This document shows, in pieces, positions 1-13,460 of a DNA stretch of 64,000 bases. The notes beneath the pieces are model-generated. The model saw only the letters and a program-made list of their open reading frames with translations, did no database searches and had not been told where the DNA came from. Location: the NCBI GenBank assembly GCA_032209605.1, contig JASFXZ010000004.1, positions 33,328,401 through 33,392,400 on the forward strand, written 5' to 3'. Position 1 is the first letter of the stretch, and every line of letters begins with the position of its first letter. Made by a program: the position numbers and the translations under genes. The stretch is from Mactromeris polynyma (lineage: Eukaryota; Mollusca; Bivalvia; Venerida; Mactridae).

Positions 1-1490
1 AGTATTTTAGTGCTGCATATATACATGTTTATATTGCGATATACTTCTCGATCAGCGAAAGCCATACTTGTCCAATGTAGTGACATATATGACCTCAATC
101 AATCCGGAAACGTGCGATTTATAAAGACATATGCGTTCCATCATGTGATAATGGCCCACGCAATATAAATGTTTGGAAGTAGTGCACGTCCCTAGATTAC
201 TGATTCTCATCACACAGTACAGGTCGGACAATCTATACGCATATATTAATTATAAAGCAATTAACTTTGATTTAAATGAGACAGGGGTCCTAAGATGCGA
301 TTTATCATCGTAATAGATTAAACTTGTACATGAATATCAGAACGATTTGGGGAGCACACTATGAACATAGCCCGTAAACGATTACATTCGTTTTATGTAC
401 ATTTGTTATTGAGTCAAGTTCCATTCCCTTTTTTTAAATCAGCAATGACAGTCAGTTGTCCTAAAACGATTTTCCTACACTTGGGATCCATTATTAAGCA
501 GTCCTAGTTTGCTCTTCCGAAGGAAACTGACAATTTGTTTCACATCGCTATTTCAAGAGGTGGACTAATAACCATAACTCATTGACATTGAAGGACATGA
601 GCTGCCCATCCCGGGGAATTTAACCCGGACCTCCCGGGTGAAAACCAAGCGCTCTACCCACTGGGATAACTTGGCACGGTTAAACACCTTTCAGATATGT
701 TAGTGAAAACTTATTATATTACATCGAAAACAGTTCTTATAACTTATATTAATCACTCTCGATAACTGTTTACTAACAGGTACTCGTGCCACATTCGGGG
801 TTTGTGAAGTTCGTGATCAAACACCGTTAAGTGCGCTGCTCAATCTCACGACCATTGGTACACTGGAGTCAGGCGCTCTACCTCCAACCACTCCACCTCC
901 CTTGTAGTATAGTGACGTTCTGTTAAAGTACTTCAAATTCGGATAAAAGATGTATGACAAATGTCCTCACGTATCGTTTGTTTACTATGTTACGTAACAA
1001 GGATTCCAGTTGATTCTGTTTATAATGAAAGAATGGTAAAAAAAAAAAACGATGATTTTAATGACATGAGTAACTTAAATTACATTAATAACGTGCAATA
1101 TCGAAGTGTAGCTGGTCAATCTGGGCCACTTAAATAACATAGACGTCATAGGCACAACTATAAACAGCATGTCTCCTGATAAAGATTATCCCTAGGTGTG
1201 ACTAAATCAAGTCTGTGTGATGATATAATATTCATAGTCTTCAAAGGACATCCAATGCCACGACAGTCAATACAAACATTGGACTGACTCCTTCCATAGT
1301 GTCCTCCCATGGGAAAGTCTCATTGCTCCAACTTCCCTATGACTATCCAAAACTTTGAATTTCTAATGTCCATAAAATCTATCAAATTAAAAAAATGTAA
1401 CTGTCGATAATTATTATCGATGAAGCAAGCTTGTACTTGAAACAAAAACAAAACTTCACCACTTATTTATATTTGTTTGTTTAGCTATAT
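1..1490. other. Gene-poor flank with no supported gene
   Basis: No open reading frame with recognisable domains or good splice context is visible on either strand. The only structured part is degenerate tRNA-like sequence at about 590-905, listed separately. The rest is AT-rich single-copy-looking DNA with short homopolymers, for example the A-run near 1039-1049. Confidence 0.6.
590..905 (-). repeat. Degenerate tRNA-derived SINE material
   Basis: Read on the minus strand, about 680-605 resembles a tRNA. It has an A-box-like segment (TTATCCCAGTGGGTAGAGCG), a loop TTTTCAC that would present anticodon TTC, and a B-box-like GGTTAAATTCC inside a CCGGG/CCCGG stem. The acceptor stem pairs only partly, so it is not a working tRNA gene. 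A second, weaker tRNA-like head lies at about 905-840 (GGAGTGGTTGGAGGTAGAGC). Together they look like old SINE copies in minus orientation. Boundaries are approximate. Confidence 0.4.
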
Positions 1491-1527
1491 TTATGCAAAA
1501 ATATATGCCCATAAACTATATCATCTT

Positions 1528-3056
1528 CGCTCTCTCATTTTCAATCATCCTCGCTCTCTCATTATCAATCATCCTCGCTCTCTCTCATTATCAATCATCC
1601 TCGCTCTCTCTCATTTTCAATCATCCTCGCTCTCTCATTTTCAATCATCCTCGCTCTCTCATTATCAATCATCCTCGCTCTCTCTCATTTTCAATCATCC
1701 TCGCTCTCTCATTATCAATCATCCTCGCTCTCTCTCATTTTCAATCATCCTCGCTCTCTCATTTTCAATCATCCTCGCTCTCTCATTATCAATCATTCTC
1801 GCTCTCTCATTATCAATCATTCTCGCTCTCTCTCATTATCAATCATCCTCGCTCTATCATTATCATTCAACCTCGCTCTCTCATTTTCAATCATCCTCGC
1901 TCTTTCATTATCAATCATCCTCGCTCTATCATTATCAGTCATCCTCGTTCTCTCATTATCAATCATCCTCGTTCTCATTATCAATCATCCTCGCTCTCTC
2001 ATTATCAATCATCCTCGCTCTCTCATTATCAATCATCCTCACTCTATCATTATCAATCATCCTCGCTCTATCATTATCATTCATCCTCGCTCTATCATTA
2101 TCAGTCATCCTCGCTCTCTCATTATCAGTCATCCGCGCTCTCTCATTATCAATCATCCTCGCTCTCTCATTATCAATCATCCTCGCTCTCTCATTATCAA
2201 GCATCCTCGCTCTCTCATTATCAATCAGCCTCGCTCTCTTATTTTCAATCATCTTCGCTCTCTCATTTTCAATCATCCTCGCTCTCTCATTACCAATCAT
2301 CATCGCTCTCTCATTATCAATCATCCTCGCTCTCTTATTTTCAATCATCCTCGCTCTCTCATTATCAAGCATCCTCGCTCTCTCATTATCAATCATCCTC
2401 GCTCTCTCATTATCAATCATCCTCGCTCTCTTATTTTCAATCATCCTCGCTCTCTCATTATCAAGCATCCTCGCTCTCTCATTATCAATCATCCTCGCTC
2501 TCTTATTTTCAATCATCTTCGCTCTCACATTTTCAATCATCCTCGCTCTCTCATTATCAATCATCATCGCTCTCTCATTATCAATCATCCTCGCTCTCTT
2601 ATTTTCAATCATCTTCGCTCTCTTATTTTCAATTATCCTCGCTCTCTTATTTTCAATCATCTTCGCTCTCTTATTTTCAATCATCTTCGCTCTCTCATTT
2701 TCAATCATCTTCGCTCTCTTATTTTCAATTATCCTCGCTCTCTTATTTTCAATCATCCTCGCTCTCTTATTTTCAATCATCTTCGCTCTCTTATTATCAT
2801 TCATCCTCGCTCTCTTATTTTTTAATCATCTTCGTTCTCTTATTTTTCAATCATCTTCGCTCTCTCATTTTCAATCATCCTCGCTCTCTCATTTTCAATC
2901 ATCTTCGCTCTCTCATTTTCAATCATCTTCGCTCTCTTATTTTCAATCATCTTCGCTCTCTCATTTTCAATCATCTTCGCTCTCTCATTTTCAATCATCC
3001 TCGCTCTCTTATTTTCAATCATCTTCGCTCTTATTTTCAATCATCTTCGCTCTCTT
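1528..3056. repeat. 24-bp minisatellite, about 63 copies
   Basis: The array repeats the unit TCTCATTATCAATCATCCTC plus GCTC (24 bp) with about 63 copies. Variant sites recur: TTTTC or TTATC, CCTCGC or CTTCGC, and CTCAT or CTTAT. The left 350 bp contain 2-bp CT insertions (26-bp units), while 1960-2815 keeps strict 24-bp spacing. Variants change gradually from left (TTATC, CCTCGC) to right (TTTTC, CTTCGC, CTTAT), as expected for an array that mutates with polarity. The plus strand is strongly pyrimidine-rich. The unit has no stop codon in two plus-strand frames and one minus-strand frame, so long frames across it are a by-product of 24 being divisible by three. The minus frame reads an octapeptide MI(D/E)N(K/E)RA(R/K). 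Confidence 0.95.
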
Positions 3057-3060
3057 TTTA

Positions 3061-3783
3061 AAAAAGCAAGTGTTGGGGCATCAACATTTCGTAGCATACA
3101 TGTTTTATCACATTTTTATTGACACAATTAGTAATAAAAAAACTACACTTCCAAACTTACTTTATAAGAGACAAACTTAACTAAAAAACCTGGATTAATG
3201 ATTGAGAAACCATTGCAATAAGTCAAAGATTTCTACGCAATTCAAACTATAAATCAAATTAGGACATTGCTGGATTAAAAATAAAGAAACATACGCATGA
3301 ATACATTTTTAGTAAACGTGTGTAATTAATTATTCAAATTTATCAAAATTGGTGAAAAATGACAGTTTGAACGAGCTTCTTAACACACCCAAAACGATTT
3401 GCATGTAAATAATACAGACGTTGGCTAATTAGCATGTTTATGGCGAACCTAGTGTATGTTGGTCACCAATAAAATTCATTAAAACAAAGGTTACTTGTAG
3501 TACAAGATTCTGACTTCGCATATTATTACAGAGAATGATAAAGATGACATGTTTACACGATGCAGACATGACGTACGGACGGATGGAAAGTCGATCAGGG
3601 GAGAAAACGATTAACTGGTTTACCGTTCGAACATGCGGCTATCGGTTAGTAAAATCACTAATCGGTTAATAGTTCATTTTTCATGAAAACATATTTTCTT
3701 AATTTGATTTGGGGAAAAAAATAATCTCGAAATATATCCGTAGTCTCAAATCTCAATACTTTGTCCCTTGAAAGTATTTTCGA
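3061..3783. other. Spacer with nothing recognised
   Basis: AT-rich sequence between the 24-bp array and a SINE. I see no coding signal, no inverted repeat of note and no RNA gene. Confidence 0.5.
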
Positions 3784-4062
3784 GCCGCGGCCGTGGTCCA
3801 GTGGTTAGTGCGCTGGCCTTGTAACACGGCGATCCGGGTTCGATTCCCGGTCGCGGCAGGTCATGTCACCCTTCCAAGAAAATTTGACAAAAATGTCGAT
3901 TTTCCTCCACATGTGGAGAAGTTGCCGGCTCCTTGTGGAAGGGTAAGTTAGTACTGGTAAGAATTCAGTCCAGGAAAAACTGGTTAGGTGAACCGGCCGC
4001 CGTATATAACTGAAATATCGTTGAGAAACGGCGTTAAACCCGATGAAACAAACAAACAAACA
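3784..4062 (+). repeat. tRNA-derived SINE with AAAC tail
   Basis: The head (3784-3858) is tRNA-like. A 7-bp acceptor stem GCCGCGG/TCGCGGC pairs fully with one G-T, an A-box-like TGGTCCAGTGG follows, and a perfect T arm CCGGG-TTCGATT-CCCGG holds the B box. The anticodon loop CTTGTAA would read as Thr (TGT, 3820-3822), but the two inner pairs of the anticodon stem are broken and no CCA or terminator context follows. A tRNA-unrelated body runs on to a 3' domain near 4005-4045 (TATATAACTGAAATATCGTT, then GGCGTTAAACCC) and ends in (AAAC)n. That 3' domain is common at SINE ends in molluscs (recalled, not searched). Read as a SINE, not as a tRNA gene. Confidence 0.85.
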
Positions 4063-7000
4063 TTGAAAAAATTTTCTTGGTCGAATTATAAACGAGGCAA
4101 CACTACTAGGTCAGAGCTGTTGCCCTTGAATACTCAATTTAGTGACTTTACCGTACCTATCACTTTTCTACAGTGCTAACTCGATATCTTTCTTGTATTT
4201 TTTAATATAATTCATTCAGTGTTCTTTGTTATAGTCCAAACACGAATAATTATACACTATTTTAAGCGTGATACTAAATCAAATCGATAAGATATTAACA
4301 TATTTTTGGATGAAACAAGAGATGTATTGTTTTCGAATCGAAATATTCAGGTTTAACTAGTCCGTCATAATTCATTTGACAATTTATATCAATTAACATG
4401 TCATTGCTGATAAGGCGACAGTAGTACACGAACTGAAGTCTATAAATTACATCGTATAATTAGCTTTAAATTGAAATTTGCTGTTTAATTCCTGTCGACA
4501 AATATATCATTTAAATTATTCCTTATTCAGGTTTCTGTAAATAGGCTATGCTAGGAAATAATGTTAACTTGATATTTAATTGATACATTTGGTTTCAAAC
4601 TATCCACAAAGTCGTCTTATATGCATTTATTCTTCAACTGTACCTGTAACATGGACGTAACAGTTAACACAATCCAGGACAAAACTGCATTTCAAATATA
4701 ATGACCTTATGTGCTTTTTGCCTTACTTTTTATCAATGTCAAAATCTTTACCGAAACCTTTTCCCAAATGCAGAAAACAAAAGAGTCACAAAAACAGCGC
4801 TCACTGTAATCTATAGCGACCTATTTATAAGTACGAATATACTTTCGTACGCACGTGCACCGTGTCTTTCAACGTTTTTTGTTGCTGATGTGTTTTGCCC
4901 ATAAGCATGATGTCATATTTCATTCTAGAAAGAAAGAATGCTTGTTTTACGGATACAAATTGTTGAATTAAGTTGAAATGAAGTAAATGGACAAGCATTG
5001 TTACTGTATGTTTAATAGCTCATTTGTCGGACATTAACAATTTCGGATATAAATCATTTCTTCATTAAAAGTCGAATGTAACCACAATTGTCGACCTGGA
5101 CAGATAATCAGAAATGAGACAGGGTTAAGTTGAAGTTATACACCACACAGTATGTACAATGGTCTCATTATATCACATGTGGACAAAAAACGGGATACAG
5201 CGTAAAATGCATGTAAGTGCGGAAAGGTCAGCTGCAGAAAAAAATCCAGAATTTGTAAATTGTGATTTTATATTATAAACATGAGTACCAATGTATTTTA
5301 ACTCGATTGCGCCAGAAACACTTATTTGAATCACTTTTGAGCACGCTTCCTGAAAAAAACGGTACCAGTCATATTATGGGGAATGAATGTGACCTTTGTG
5401 AGATTTTAACTTACAACCATCAGCTGCAAGGACAAATAATTTTACCCACTTCTCGTTACTACCGCTGGCCATAAATATGAGTTTTGAAGCTGTTTTTTCA
5501 TATTAATATTGAGTAACATACAGCGATCAGTTTCCTATCAGTATACTAATTCGCAAAAACTGGCAAAATTCGCACATGCAACAGAGGTGAAAGACGAGTG
5601 ACTTTCGATCGCTACATACTCAAATTATCGCATAAAATATGAACAGCATCGGGTATCGAATCACGACCTACAAATTGGTTGTCATATTTTCTACCAACGG
5701 AACAAACCAAAATTACCCACTATAAAACACTCAGTACATAAGATCCTCTGAATGTATGAAACGATGCACGTTAGCTCTTCATTCAAATGCGAATATTTTG
5801 AAATAGCTTATGTACTAACATAATGTGAGATAATTTAAATAATAAATCCATTTATCCATACCATGTTTACATCTTGGCTGTTTCTTGAAGTTGAAAAATC
5901 ACCGCTAACCACACACACGTACTTGTTAACAACACAATGTCACACAACAACACGGCCTTGTATTTCAAAAGTGTAAACTGTTTATTTATAAAGAGTCACC
6001 CCTACTTAAAGGGCCAGCCATTTCTGACTTATGGGACACACTTACTTTCTGGGCACATTTGCTTCCTAATGCATATCCTTTAATGCCAGGCACTCGGGTT
6101 TGCTTAGGGGACACAGTACTCGACTGCCAACCTCAATAGAGGTCGTCGGTAGGTTCCGACCCCCGGAGTAGCGGCGTATAATCCATTACGATTTATTGAC
6201 TGTATAGTTTCATTCGGCCACCTCTGATTGATTTGGGAAGATGTCAGTTGCCCGAGGAATAACAGATGAGAATTGGATGGTGGTCCGAGAACTTTGGTAA
6301 GGTCCTCTGCCGTCTTATAATATAACAATACTACAGTGTAAATTACAGCATAAAGAAAGAAGTTTTAGTATGATGAATGATGGACATCACTAGAGAAAAT
6401 AGCTGTACATATTTATACAGTCGAATATTGCAATAAATCAGAACTTATAAAACTTTCATAGCGGCATAATTTAACCATTCAAGTTGCACGTTTCTGAACA
6501 TAGCTTACTGTAAAGTCAGAGATATTTGCGAGGTTTTAATCTTCGCAAAATAAATGATAAATTTAAAGGTTTACATTTTTTACGTTGACTTAACTTTCTG
6601 ACACATCTGAAAATTAATATTTGGGAATATTTAACATCGCGAAACAATCTGATAACTTCAAGTTGCAAAGTATTGACCTCGCGAAAATATAGTGCTTTTT
6701 TGCAATACATTTTATTCATAAACGTTCGCTGTAAATATGTATTTGATGTTCATTTAACGTGTAAATATCAAACTGCCTTTATGTCAAGAAATGTGACGTG
6801 ACCCTTAAATTCAGTAATGCTTGTCAGCATCTTAAACACGTGTTAAATCCATGTAATGCGATGTTAAGAGTCATTAAAGTCAAATACTAAAGTAGATAGT
6901 CCTCAATATGTGCAGCACAGAATGTGAGAACACATAATACAATATTGTTACAATACAACAGCTTTATACATACAAGTTTTTTTTAATATAATTTTATAAA

Positions 7001-7840
7001 TAATAGTAACATCATACAGTTAAAAAGTAATTGAAGTCTTGTCCATTTATCACATGGTTTTGTGTGTATAATGTTTTGAGGTTAATTTTTACATATAACA
7101 ACTTTTACATCCACTTTTTTATCGGCTACCGTTTTTTCGACCATTTCACCTGAAGGAATTGTGTAATTTTCCTGGCAGCCGTTCTGAATTTGGAAAGTAC
7201 TTAATTCCAAAACTAGCAAAACATGCGTTTTTTCAGTCTCCATAACGATACTGAATACCACAATGTGTCAATATGTCAAGTTTATCATCAAAATCCTGCA
7301 ATTTTCCCAATTTAAGCAGGTTTTTTTCGAAAATCCACAATATTTCATGGGAATGATCATGTTTCCAAATAAAAAAAGAGAGAAAAACTTTACTATAACC
7401 TAAAACACAGTCTGTCTGTAGTAGGAAATATCTTGGTTAAATTTTGACCGCCATGTATTTGATTAATCGGTACTTTACGTTTAGCCATTTCGGTAACTGC
7501 ATCCAAAGTAACGCGGTTTTCGTGAGTGAACAAAAAACACACATGTCAAACAACGCTGACGCATACAATTTCACACTTTTCTTAACTAATGGAATGGTTC
7601 GACATTAATATTAGCCATTCATACGTCAAAATGATGAAAAGGGACAACTTACATGTACCAACTGTCTAGTCATGTCGAGGTTCTTTACATCCCTTTGTTA
7701 AAAAATAAATCTAAGATCATTTCGGTAAAATGTTTCTGACATATAACCTTATTTATGGCCGTTGTCGTACATGAAAAATGGAAAGTTGGTGATTAAGTTA
7801 TATACTATTTTTTTCTATTTCTCCACTTTTTGATTCAAAA
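4063..7840. other. Gene-poor region
   Basis: No supported coding region. Near 6045-6330 there is a stretch whose start (ACTTTCTGGGCACATTTGCT) resembles 34254 onward, so it is probably an old interspersed repeat. The remaining sequence is AT-rich with scattered homopolymers (T-runs at 6977, 7322, 7808) and shows no RNA gene. Confidence 0.5.
6045..6330. repeat. Diverged interspersed repeat shared with 34.25 kb
   Basis: The first 50 bases align, with a few changes and indels, to 34254-34305 (ACTTTCTGRGCACATTTRCTTCCT, then TATCCTTTAATG). The segments also share a later CCACTCGGCCAC-type motif. No open frame is preserved. The family is unknown and the limits are approximate. Confidence 0.4.
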
Positions 7841-7844
7841 CTTG

Positions 7845-8022
7845 GTCATTGCGTAATTAGAAATTTTATAATTTCCGTAATTAGGAAGAATGGTCATTTC
7901 CGTAATTTGGTTAAAATTGGTCAATTCCGTGATAAGGAAAAAAATGGTCATTTCCGTAATTAGGAAAAATGGTCATTTCCGTAATTAGGAAAATTTTGGT
8001 CATTTTCGTGATTAGGAAAAAG
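7845..8022. repeat. Short tandem repeat, unit about 25-28 bp
   Basis: About seven imperfect copies of GGTCATTTCCGTAATTAGGA followed by a variable A/T spacer. Copies differ in spacer length (25-28 bp) and by point changes (TTGG for TAGG, GTGAT for GTAAT). Non-coding. Confidence 0.85.
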
Positions 8023-11000
8023 CTTATAATTATGAACCAATATCAAAACTTATAGAGCATATACATTCAAAGGCTCCAAAAGGCAACACATAAATGTTGA
8101 ATACAAATAATGAAGTAGATAGACTGTTTCCCTTTTATTCCTCGATTAGTAATAACATATTGAACATCATAAAAGCATTATTGGGTTCAAATATTAAATT
8201 TGTTATTATGCTCGTTTTGATGCGTTCAAATAGAGCCTTACACTACAACTCAATATACAATCACTTTTGGTGTTCATAAAATGTATTATATAGTTGCCAT
8301 AGAGATATACGTAAGAACATCCATACACTACTATGGTATTAAAACGTGATTGATGCTATGTTAATTGTTTTTTTTTCCATATCAGATGCATTTATGTATT
8401 AGTACATGACGAAGTTTTTCCACATTGCTTGCTTAAATTCAATACCATACTTTTTGTTCTGATTTCAATTAATTTATGTTCTTTGAGTTGTTGGACACTT
8501 GTTGTCTGTTTGATTACGAACAAATCAGTAAAACTTGTTTAAAAGCCAAACACAAGGCGACAGAAACTGAAACCAGTAAATTATCTTAAATGATTCAATT
8601 ATTTGTAAACTTTGACAAAAATGCTGCCGAAACTCGTTTTACAATAATCTCTTAAACATAATATAGATTAGTATGCAACTAGTTTTGGTACATTTGTATT
8701 TGACTTCAAAATTGGAGGAAAATCAGGAAATAATCGCCTATTGTTGATGCTTTTTTATTCAAACTCAGTACATCTTTACACTAAAGACAAAATCGGGATT
8801 CTTCCAATCAGTATCGACTAAAATCGCGATATTATCGGGATATACTATAAATATATATAACTAGTGTAATAACCAGGCTACTTGTACATACATTTTGATT
8901 TCTGTGACTTGTATGATATAATTGAGGAACACAAATTCAGTCTGACATGAATCCTAGTTTAAACTATAAACATTAATTGAAGACATTCGAATATATACCA
9001 GAAAACAAACATGACTATAAAATCACGATAAATTGCGATATAACCCAAATATATAATGTTGTCCACTTTACTCATAGTCTATATATGTTACAATTACCTC
9101 AAGTCGTGAGACACTTTATACGGTACGACAATAACTAGTGAGCAGTTTTTTCCCCGCTTCAATCCTACATATTCCATATATACGGGAGCATTCAAATACA
9201 TATATTTGAAATTATGTACGAACATTTAAAACAATCAAAAGAAAAAAGTGTGTATACTTAAATTAAAAGAGCTAAATAATCATGAATAATACGAACATTA
9301 AGTAAAATGAATTATTAAGTACAAAAAATAGCCCACCTTTCGCGAGACAAATCCTTTCACTAGCTAAAATTTATGTTGTCTGACGTCACACATCCGGGCA
9401 TCGCATCTTGTCGTACGGTGACAGACGCGATGTAGTTTCGACAGTTGTTATGATGTTTTAATTAGTAACAAGTGAGCTTTATATGTCTGTCTTATGTCGT
9501 TTATACATTCATATGATATAATTCTGTATTATTTTATTGTGTATTCGTATCGAAATAGTAGCACTTTTCGGAACAGCTTTGATAATATCGTTCGATTATA
9601 AATGTATATCTTTGTTTCGTTGCACAACACTAATTACCGATAAAGCTTATATAACAAGAAGATAAACAAAACACTTTATCAGTTATATATTCCTTAGCGT
9701 CTGTCATTGGTCATGTACATGCTTTTGTCCGAGTTGAATAAATACATGGTTTCAGATCATCGGAAAACGCGATGAACAAACTATTTGACCGATAAAATAT
9801 ATTTTGCCATACATTGCAGCTTTAAATTGACAACATGGACATACGGTACCCTAGTTTCAGAGTCTCAATAAAATATGCTTTAGCCTTTTCAGTTAGAATA
9901 AAGGGCAACGTGAACCTATAAATAAGACTTTTCCGCAGCTCAAAATTACGCATTTTTTCGGCGCAGCCGTCCTAACATGGTTTTGCTATTTGCATATCAG
10001 TGTTATGTAAACAAATCAAATCTTATGTTAATCACCATGGGAATTTCTCTTCAACCGAACACCGTTTGTAACATTGACGCGGATTGGTTAACCTTTTCGG
10101 TGAATTTCGGTATATTTACCGAATCCATTTTGGAACCGGAGTGACCAGCACTTTTTGTATTTTGCACAACAAATCTTAACCTTCAAATTGCGCCGACCAT
10201 CTTTTTTCAAAATATATTTTGTTTTATTCTTCACTGCACTTTGCACCATCGGAATGTGGTGACTGTCGTAAAGACACTGCCCGACTACGAGAGCCAGACA
10301 AAACCATTCTCGTTACCTTTTAGCTAAGGCGAACAAAACTTCTGCCGTGATTTAAGGGGGGAACACTACCCATTCCTTACCAATGTGACACAAAATGCTA
10401 CTAAAGTGATTATGTTACATCTTGTCCGGACAGTTGGTACGTTAAATAGACGAATAACTATTATAAAAAATGTAGAATACATATTGCATTTGCATGTTCG
10501 TTTGCCAAGCCTAGAGGGATGATGTTTGTCCTACAAAAATATGTAAGGTTAAGTTTTTATCCACCGTTGCAAATATCGGCTGAAGTTATTTATCATTGGA
10601 GCGCTTTGTCCTACACTCGCCTGCTATTAGTCTAGAAGTTTGGCTATCGGTTCATGTACAGACAACACTAAATTAATGCGTTTTTTCACCATCTCACATG
10701 TTCTTGTCATGTACCGGGAAAAGGAGCGAGTGGCTCGAATGAACCCATCTCTTTGTGTCATTACCTCCATCATTGAAGAGCATCACGATCAAATTGTAGG
10801 AACAATACCCATGTCATACCGACAAGGTCCCGCATCGTGAGACCTTTGTTGTAATCTAACATACTGCAGTTCATTTTTGAACGTTTTATTGTATTCATGC
10901 TGCGTAATGATTTACATTACATCCTGTCATTCTGAATCACGTGACGTCATAATAATGATATTATTTCATAGTTTTCAACTCTGTTATATTCTTCGAAAAT

Positions 11001-13244
11001 ATGATTGACAGATGAGGAAGGAACAACAAAGTGAAGAGTAATGTAAAGATCTCATTGTGTCATCACGAACGTACATGTATGTATCTTATGAGTGAAACTT
11101 GTCACCGAAATTCGCATAAAACAAGAACAAATTGTAACGTCATGATACATGTTCGATGCTTTAATATACAGATAACTTGGCCACACATTCGCTTGTGTAA
11201 AATAGTTTATGTGTAAAATAAGTGAACGATTAAAAATATAAAAAATAGTTCTATAATATACACACAAATACTAATTAAAATAGTGAAGTAAACTAAAATA
11301 AATGAAGTCATATACACACTTACGCTCCTTCCGTACATTCCCAGCCGTCAATGTCTTTTTGGTGACTTACCACTGCGATGTTCCCAGCTCTACCGGTTGT
11401 GATACATATACTTTATATGGAAACAAACTACCTTGAAACGTTAATTTAAACTCTTTATTGTTACTAGAATGTTTAAAAGTTTTGACAGTATTCTGCAAAT
11501 TCCTCTCTTTTATTTAGTGTAAAACTATTTATTCTTGCTGCCAATTTAGTTTTGTAAGTTTCACTTTCTATCATGTAGAACAAATAGATGAAAACTTTAA
11601 AATAGCCCTTTTTTCACCAAGTCGGTCGCGTAACTGCAAACAAACATCTTTGGCAAGGGGCTCGTCAGAGTAGGCGAAATCCGCGGACACTCACCGGATG
11701 AGTCATCCAAAGTCTATTATTCTGAACCGCCAAAGTCTACATACTCCTGAAGAAAGTAGTCCCGGTCTAACAAAAAATAGCGGTAAGCATTTGCGATATC
11801 AGCTAGAAAACGACTTTGAGCTGACATCACTTACCCTAAAGAAAGAACCCCAAAGAAACTTGCTGATTGAATATTGCAAATTACAGAAAAAATGTCTGCT
11901 TACGCGTCAGCCGTATCACGCGTGGAGTGCACTGAGAACAAGCTATATAGCACTTTAACTCAGCGAACGACAGTAGTAGGCAGATAACTCAGCGGACGAT
12001 AGTGTAAGTAAGTGTACAGTAGGCAGAGATACGTATACAAGAAAACGGTGCAACATAAAATATATCCAACGAACAATTGTAAGTATTTTGAAATCTTGGG
12101 AAATGCAATTATCCGTCATCGTTCCGTTGAATATCGACGATTCACGGAAACTGTTCTAAATTGAATAAATTCACATGGTTTTTTGTTTTATTTCCGACTG
12201 TTAAATATTAATGATTAAAATATTAATAACGACAGGTAAAACAGTGCAGTTTAACAAAAACAAAATGTAGTAAACAAAATGGCGGCGTCCACGAAAACGC
12301 ACGGCAACGGAGAAAATACGTGAACTACTGTGCGCAGATAAGATGTGTTTGAACAGCCGCATAGAAACAGAGCACTGTTGTATCAGTACTTCATTTTACA
12401 ATGAAAAATATGCATTTATGATTCGTGTAACTTGTACAGAAAGTGCAACTAGGTGACAGTTGTCAACTGCGTTATCCTGCCATTTCTGGGACAGATTGTC
12501 GGGTTTGACATGATGATGATCCATCCTTCTGACTGTCTATACCAATTCTTTGTATACAATCTTGTGTGTTCAACTCCTTTATTATCTAATATACTGACAT
12601 TACAAAGTGTTCTTGATAAGACTATTGTGAAAGGTAAATCTATGTCAAAATGACGTCTGTGATCTCCAGTGAATCCAACTAAAAGTGTCCGCGTCAACAC
12701 GGCAACAGTATAACTATTTGTTCCAAATTGTTAAGCACATGAATGTTGATTGTGATACAACTACTGCTACAAAGGTAATGATAACACTGTTAGCATCAAT
12801 AATCATGTATCATTGTTATACGTTCAAAAAGCCATAAACTCTGCGAATAAAGGTAAAGCTTGTTGAATTGATAATATTCCTGTTGCAGTGTTGTCGAACA
12901 CCACGACTGTCTCTTTAAGCATGTATTGTATTAAATGAAAACGCCATTTCGTACTTATTTCATTTCAATGTAATGTCTGACGAAGAAAAGTTATCTGTTT
13001 TGTTTTCCAACTGTGATTTAGTTAGAATTTGTGGCAACACCTGCATTCTCATACTACAAATGAGACACTTTTTAACTTATAAATAATAATTTGTGTATGT
13101 GAATTATAAATGCCATTGGTTATATGCGTCTCTCTACTAAATACAGGCAACTGAAATATGTTTGCTAATCAGATTTGCTCTGATCTGATCATAGTGAAGT
13201 TAGATTTCATTCACCCTTTTTAAAACAGCCAGTTTTCCTATTTC
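8023..13244. other. Single-copy region without a supported gene
   Basis: I examined this stretch for exons and found none convincing. At 12282 an ATG in good context (AACAAAATGGCGGCGTCC) opens a frame of only 14 codons, so it could at most be a 5' exon or a short upstream frame. Short frames at 10640-10840, 11698-11958 and 12449-12700 have no recognisable domain and no clear splice partners. A plus-strand gene ending near 13450 could use part of this region, but I cannot show it. Confidence 0.45.
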
Positions 13245-13249
13245 AGTGT

Positions 13250-13460
13250 TTTATTATTGTCTGAAGGTAACGTTTAAGTCAAAATTAGCAAATATTTCTA
13301 CAGCTTAACCGTGTTTGATTGTGTACATGTGTGTATAAACTGATTGTTATCTAGTCTCTTGTAACTCCAGAATGGAGTGGCAATGTACTTTTATTGTTAT
13401 AATTTGTATTGTATATATCATATAATTGTACATTGATGAGTCTTTAATAAATAATAAAAT
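13250..13460 (+). other. Unit-start block resembling a transcript 3' end
   Basis: This block recurs nearly unchanged at about 21410, 25540, 38290, 46010 and 59157. It ends in TTGATGAGTCTTTAATAAATA with several AATAAA hexamers on the plus strand, so it looks like the 3' end of a plus-strand transcript or a retroposed tail that converges on the minus-strand receptor gene. No coding sequence was found in it. Function is inferred only from layout and the poly(A)-signal-like hexamers. Confidence 0.4.

Noticed and set aside
1528..3056. CRISPR-like array
   Set aside because: Direct repeats follow one another without unique spacers, and the genome is eukaryotic.
1477..3180. Open frames of 567 and 522 codons on the plus strand
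   Set aside because: Products of the stop-free 24-bp minisatellite. They switch between frames at 2-bp indels and have no other domain.
3784..3858. Possible tRNA-Thr (TGT) gene
   Set aside because: The anticodon stem has two mismatches and the sequence continues into a SINE body with an AAAC tail.
11698..11958. An 86-codon plus-strand frame
   Set aside because: Charged but featureless; length is within chance expectation and no family resemblance was seen.
12282..12330. ATGGCGGCG start in good context
   Set aside because: The frame stops after 14 codons and no donor site linking it to a later exon could be supported.
12449..12700. An 83-codon minus-strand frame
   Set aside because: No recognisable domain, no convincing splice sites, and an overlapping plus-strand frame of similar length.
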